From NCBI GenBank assembly GCA_964542665.1, contig CAZIUF010000034.1, positions 1 to 7,764 of the forward strand: DNA of 7,764 bases, given 5' to 3'. Of the stretch, positions 5,642 to 7,764 are shown in pieces; the first letter of the stretch is position 1; each line of letters starts with the position of its first letter. The notes below the pieces were generated by a model. That model was not told the origin of the DNA. It saw nothing but the letters and a program-made list of their open reading frames with translations, and searched no databases. The position numbers were made by a program, and so were the translations under genes. This DNA is from JAGOLU01 sp964542665 (lineage in GTDB: Bacteria; Patescibacteriota; Microgenomatia; UBA1406; GWC2-37-13).

Positions 5642-5647
5642 TATAAT
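5642..5647 (+). promoter_or_regulatory. Perfect -10 TATAAT upstream of the small membrane-protein gene
   Basis: TATAAT at 5642-5647, with no recognisable -35 at 16-18 bases. Transcription would start near 5654, just before the ATG of a tiny frame at 5657 and about 30 bases before the likely gene start at 5685. It indicates that the small gene is transcribed separately from murJ-mltG. Confidence 0.45.
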
Positions 5648-5656
5648 ACCTTTTGT

Positions 5657-5680
5657 ATGAAAAATTTTGCCTGCTATTAA
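5657..5680 (+). other. Possible 7-codon leader peptide before the small membrane-protein gene
   Basis: ATG 5657 opens a frame reading MKNFACY and stopping at TAA 5678-5680; the next ATG (5685) is 4 bases further and starts the small gene. The ATG lies 9 bases after a perfect TATAAT. Stop and restart this close would allow reinitiation, but a frame this short arises easily by chance, so this is weak. Confidence 0.2.
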
Positions 5681-5684
5681 AATT

Positions 5685-6110
5685 ATGAGCAAAAAAATAA
5701 TCGTGGCAACATTATTTTTTCTTACGATTATTGCATTTGGTTCCTTGTTTCAACAAAATAGGGCAAGAGAAACTTTTGAAATGAAATCTAAGTGTGTGAC
5801 TTATAAAAATAATATCGAGAAAGAACTAGCAAAAACTTCATGGAGCAGTTATGTAGTAGATGAAATATTCTACAGTCCAATTAATAATTCATGCTACTAT
5901 GCTGTGATTGCCCAGCAGAATAACAGGTTAGATCCTTACACTGCATATATTATTTGGGATTATTTAACTACAGAGATGCCATTCTATCGAGATACAAGTT
6001 TAACAAATGGGCAAAATATCTCTGATATTTATCATAATGCAAAAAACTATTTAAAGGGAACAGGTAAATTAAATTTTTCCAACAAAGACTGGAATTTGTC
6101 TCAACAATAA
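5685..6110 (+). CDS. Hypothetical small membrane-anchored or exported protein
   Basis: I do not recognise this family. From ATG 5685 it has 141 residues. A basic start MSKK and a hydrophobic stretch (about 5-20) act as a signal peptide or single anchor; no lipobox or clear cleavage site is seen. The mature part is polar, with two cysteines (Cys37 and Cys70) that could form a disulfide outside the cytoplasm, and the motif EIFYSPINNSCYYAVI at about 60-75, rich in aromatics and resembling a pattern common in exported hypothetical proteins. A TTG at 5667 would add six residues but is less likely. GC is about 30% by hand count, clearly below its neighbours, which suggests recent acquisition or weak constraint. 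It ends 16 bases from the convergent end of ftsK. The start and an extracytoplasmic location are reasonably likely; the function is unknown. Confidence 0.75.
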   Translation: MSKKIIVATLFFLTIIAFGSLFQQNRARETFEMKSKCVTYKNNIEKELAKTSWSSYVVDEIFYSPINNSCYYAVIAQQNNRLDPYTAYIIWDYLTTEMPFYRDTSLTNGQNISDIYHNAKNYLKGTGKLNFSNKDWNLSQQ

Positions 6111-6132
6111 CTAGAAGAATATTGTCCTAGTT
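6104..6132. terminator. Weak hairpins at the convergent gene ends
   Basis: Two mutually exclusive 6-bp hairpins overlap here: ACAATA (6104-6109) with TATTGT (6120-6125), and AACTAG (6109-6114) with CTAGTT (6127-6132). They span the 16-base gap between the small gene and ftsK. Both are AT-rich and lack a proper T-run, so a bidirectional terminator is only a possibility. Confidence 0.25.
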
Positions 6133-7764
6133 CAAAGGATCTGACTCGGTAGAAGAATTATCACTCATCGCTTGTAGTACGACTTTTCTCGGCTTTGAGC
6201 CTTCTGCAGGGCCAACATACCCTGCATCGTGCAGCTCATCCAGTATGCGGGCTGCTCGTGCATATCCTACCTTGAGACGTCGTTGGAAAAGTGAGGCTGA
6301 AGCTGTTTCGAGACCACGAATAAGCTCTAGAGCTTCGTTAAACATCGAGTCTCTGTCCCCGCTGTCATACCCGTTTGCTCCACCAACAAAATCATCCTTG
6401 GGCGCCTCGGTGACCTCTTCTGTGTATGACACCAGAGGATTGTGTTGCTTAATGAAGTTGACCACAGCAGTCACTTCTTTATCAGATACAAAGGGTCCTT
6501 GGATGCGCTTTGGACGCGGAGTATCTGAAGCAGAATAGAACATATCACCTTTACCAACAAGATTCTCAGCACCGGTCGTATCCAAGATGACTTTTGAGTC
6601 GATACCTGAAGCTACGTTAAAGGCAATACGAGTAGGGACGTTTGCCTTCATCAATCCAGTGATGACGTTAACAGATGGACGTTGAGTAGCAAGTACGAGA
6701 TGAATACCAACAGCACGTGCTTTTTGTGCAATACGCACGATTGGGCCCTCAATATCTGCTTTTGCAACCATCATGAGGTCGGCAAGCTCATCGATGATAA
6801 ATATGATATATGGCTTTTTCTCGATATCGGGAAGTTCATTGTAGCCCTCAAGATTGCGCACTTCGTGTTCACGTAGTGCTTTGTAACGCGCGTCCATTTC
6901 GGCCAACGCCCAGCGCAATGCATTGATGACCTTTGACGGGTCAGTGATGACTTCGGTCATCAGATGTGGCACACCGTTATATCCGGTCAGCTCGACTTGC
7001 TTTGGATCAACGAGGACCAACCTCACTTCTGATGGTTTTGTTCGCATAAGCAGTGTCACAATCCACGCATTGATAGCAACAGACTTTCCTGAGCCGGTCG
7101 TACCTGCAATGAGCGCATGCGGCATCTTGGCAAGGCTCACTGCTTGAGTTTCACCCGCAACATCCAGACCAAGCGGGACAAGGAGTGGGTCTTTGCTATT
7201 TTGGAATACCTTTGAACTAAGCAGACGTTTGATGGTGACCAGTTCAGATTTCTTATTTGGTATTTCGATGCCAACTAGTGATCGACCAGGAATAGGCGCT
7301 TCGATACGCACCGTACCTGTCGATGAGGCAAGTGCAAGCGCGAGGTTTGATGACTTCTTCATGATCTCAGAAATATTTGTGCCCACGGCCACCTCAAGCG
7401 CATACTGCGTCACGGTTGGGCCCGGATTGATTTCTGCTACACGTGCTTTGATACCGAAGCTTCGAAGCGTGTTTTCGATGATTGAGGCGTTGGCTGAAGT
7501 GTCTCCTCGATCAGCAGGAGACGTAACATCCTGGAGAATATCGAGGCCAGGATGGACCCACATAACAGACTGTGCACGTGATACTTGATTTACTCGCATA
7601 TTTGAGTTGAGCTCAGCAGGTACTGCTGGCCGTGGTTTAAGTTTTTTCCCATCAACTATGTAAGCATCCTCGACGGGTACTTTGATCAATGGAGCAACCT
7701 CCTCTTTCTTTTGCTTAGTTGGCTTGTTGGCAAGATGTTTATCACTAATATATTCACCTTCATC
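6127..7764 (-). CDS. ftsK: DNA translocase FtsK/SpoIIIE, C-terminal 545 residues; 5' end outside window
   Basis: Septal ATP-driven DNA pump that moves chromosome ends away from the closing septum. The frame is open to the right edge, so the N-terminal membrane domain lies outside; the TTG at 7689 is not a likely start. In visible numbering (base 7764 begins residue 1), 1-75 is a charged linker. The alpha domain follows, with INPGPTVTQYALEV (112-125) and RIEAPIPGRSLVGIEIPN (153-170). The RecA-like motor has Walker A GTTGSGKS (221-228), VDPKQVELTGYNGVPHL (252-268), Walker B YIIFIIDELADL (319-330, with Asp325 and Glu326) and ATQRPSVNVITG (359-370). The C-terminal gamma winged helix (473-535, LFQRRLKVGYARAARILDEL) reads KOPS-like DNA signals. 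All motor motifs are intact. The stop is TAG at 6129-6127. Confidence 0.96.
   Translation of the reverse strand, partial: DEGEYISDKHLANKPTKQKKEEVAPLIKVPVEDAYIVDGKKLKPRPAVPAELNSNMRVNQVSRAQSVMWVHPGLDILQDVTSPADRGDTSANASIIENTLRSFGIKARVAEINPGPTVTQYALEVAVGTNISEIMKKSSNLALALASSTGTVRIEAPIPGRSLVGIEIPNKKSELVTIKRLLSSKVFQNSKDPLLVPLGLDVAGETQAVSLAKMPHALIAGTTGSGKSVAINAWIVTLLMRTKPSEVRLVLVDPKQVELTGYNGVPHLMTEVITDPSKVINALRWALAEMDARYKALREHEVRNLEGYNELPDIEKKPYIIFIIDELADLMMVAKADIEGPIVRIAQKARAVGIHLVLATQRPSVNVITGLMKANVPTRIAFNVASGIDSKVILDTTGAENLVGKGDMFYSASDTPRPKRIQGPFVSDKEVTAVVNFIKQHNPLVSYTEEVTEAPKDDFVGGANGYDSGDRDSMFNEALELIRGLETASASLFQRRLKVGYARAARILDELHDAGYVGPAEGSKPRKVVLQAMSDNSSTESDPLN

Noticed and set aside
6245..7588. 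Several plus-strand open frames, up to 131 codons
   Set aside because: All are antisense shadows of ftsK, whose motor motifs cover the region; their translations look like no protein family.
1..7764. CRISPR array, transposase, or alternative genetic code
   Set aside because: No regularly spaced repeats, no transposase-like protein, and TGA serves as a stop while the conserved Trp codons are TGG.

Overview
The window is a cell-wall and division locus from a small bacterial genome. Five genes read left, three read right, and a 478-base divergent spacer lies between the two main blocks. Short, divergent versions of universal division proteins, a patescibacteria-like FtsK sequence style and almost no Shine-Dalgarno sequences suggest a Candidate Phyla Radiation (Patescibacteria) bacterium, possibly Saccharibacteria. 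That placement is inference; no rRNA or other marker is visible. TGA is used as a normal stop (mraZ) and Trp is TGG, so there is no sign of UGA recoding.

Layout. On the minus strand, bases 2408 down to 1 hold the start of a classic division-and-cell-wall (dcw) cluster in the order mraZ, rsmH, ftsL, ftsI; ftsI runs off the left edge. Bases 2409-2886 are a divergent spacer with no convincing gene but unusual structure: tandem 10-bp GGTGAA repeats overlapping the mraZ start, a TGTGA-N6-TCACA palindrome, a G-rich repeat cluster, and a nested inverted repeat of about 190 bases with a long central hairpin. On the plus strand, murJ (2887-4521) and mltG (4546-5517) form a likely operon. After a 167-base spacer comes a small AT-rich gene for an unrecognised membrane-anchored or exported protein (5685-6110). 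It converges on ftsK (minus strand, 7764 down to 6127), whose N-terminal part lies outside the window.

How the genes fit together. MurJ is expected to flip lipid II across the membrane. FtsI, held at the septum by FtsL-type partners, cross-links the new peptidoglycan, and MltG cuts nascent glycan strands to set their length. FtsK clears and segregates chromosome termini at the closing septum. MraZ controls the dcw operon and RsmH methylates 16S rRNA. Lipid II export (murJ-mltG) and septal synthesis (mraZ operon) therefore diverge from one structured control region. No CRISPR array, insertion sequence, tRNA or rRNA was seen. The most interesting parts are the spacer structure, the apparent near-leaderless starts of mraZ and murJ, and a MurJ that lacks several arginines considered essential in E. 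coli.
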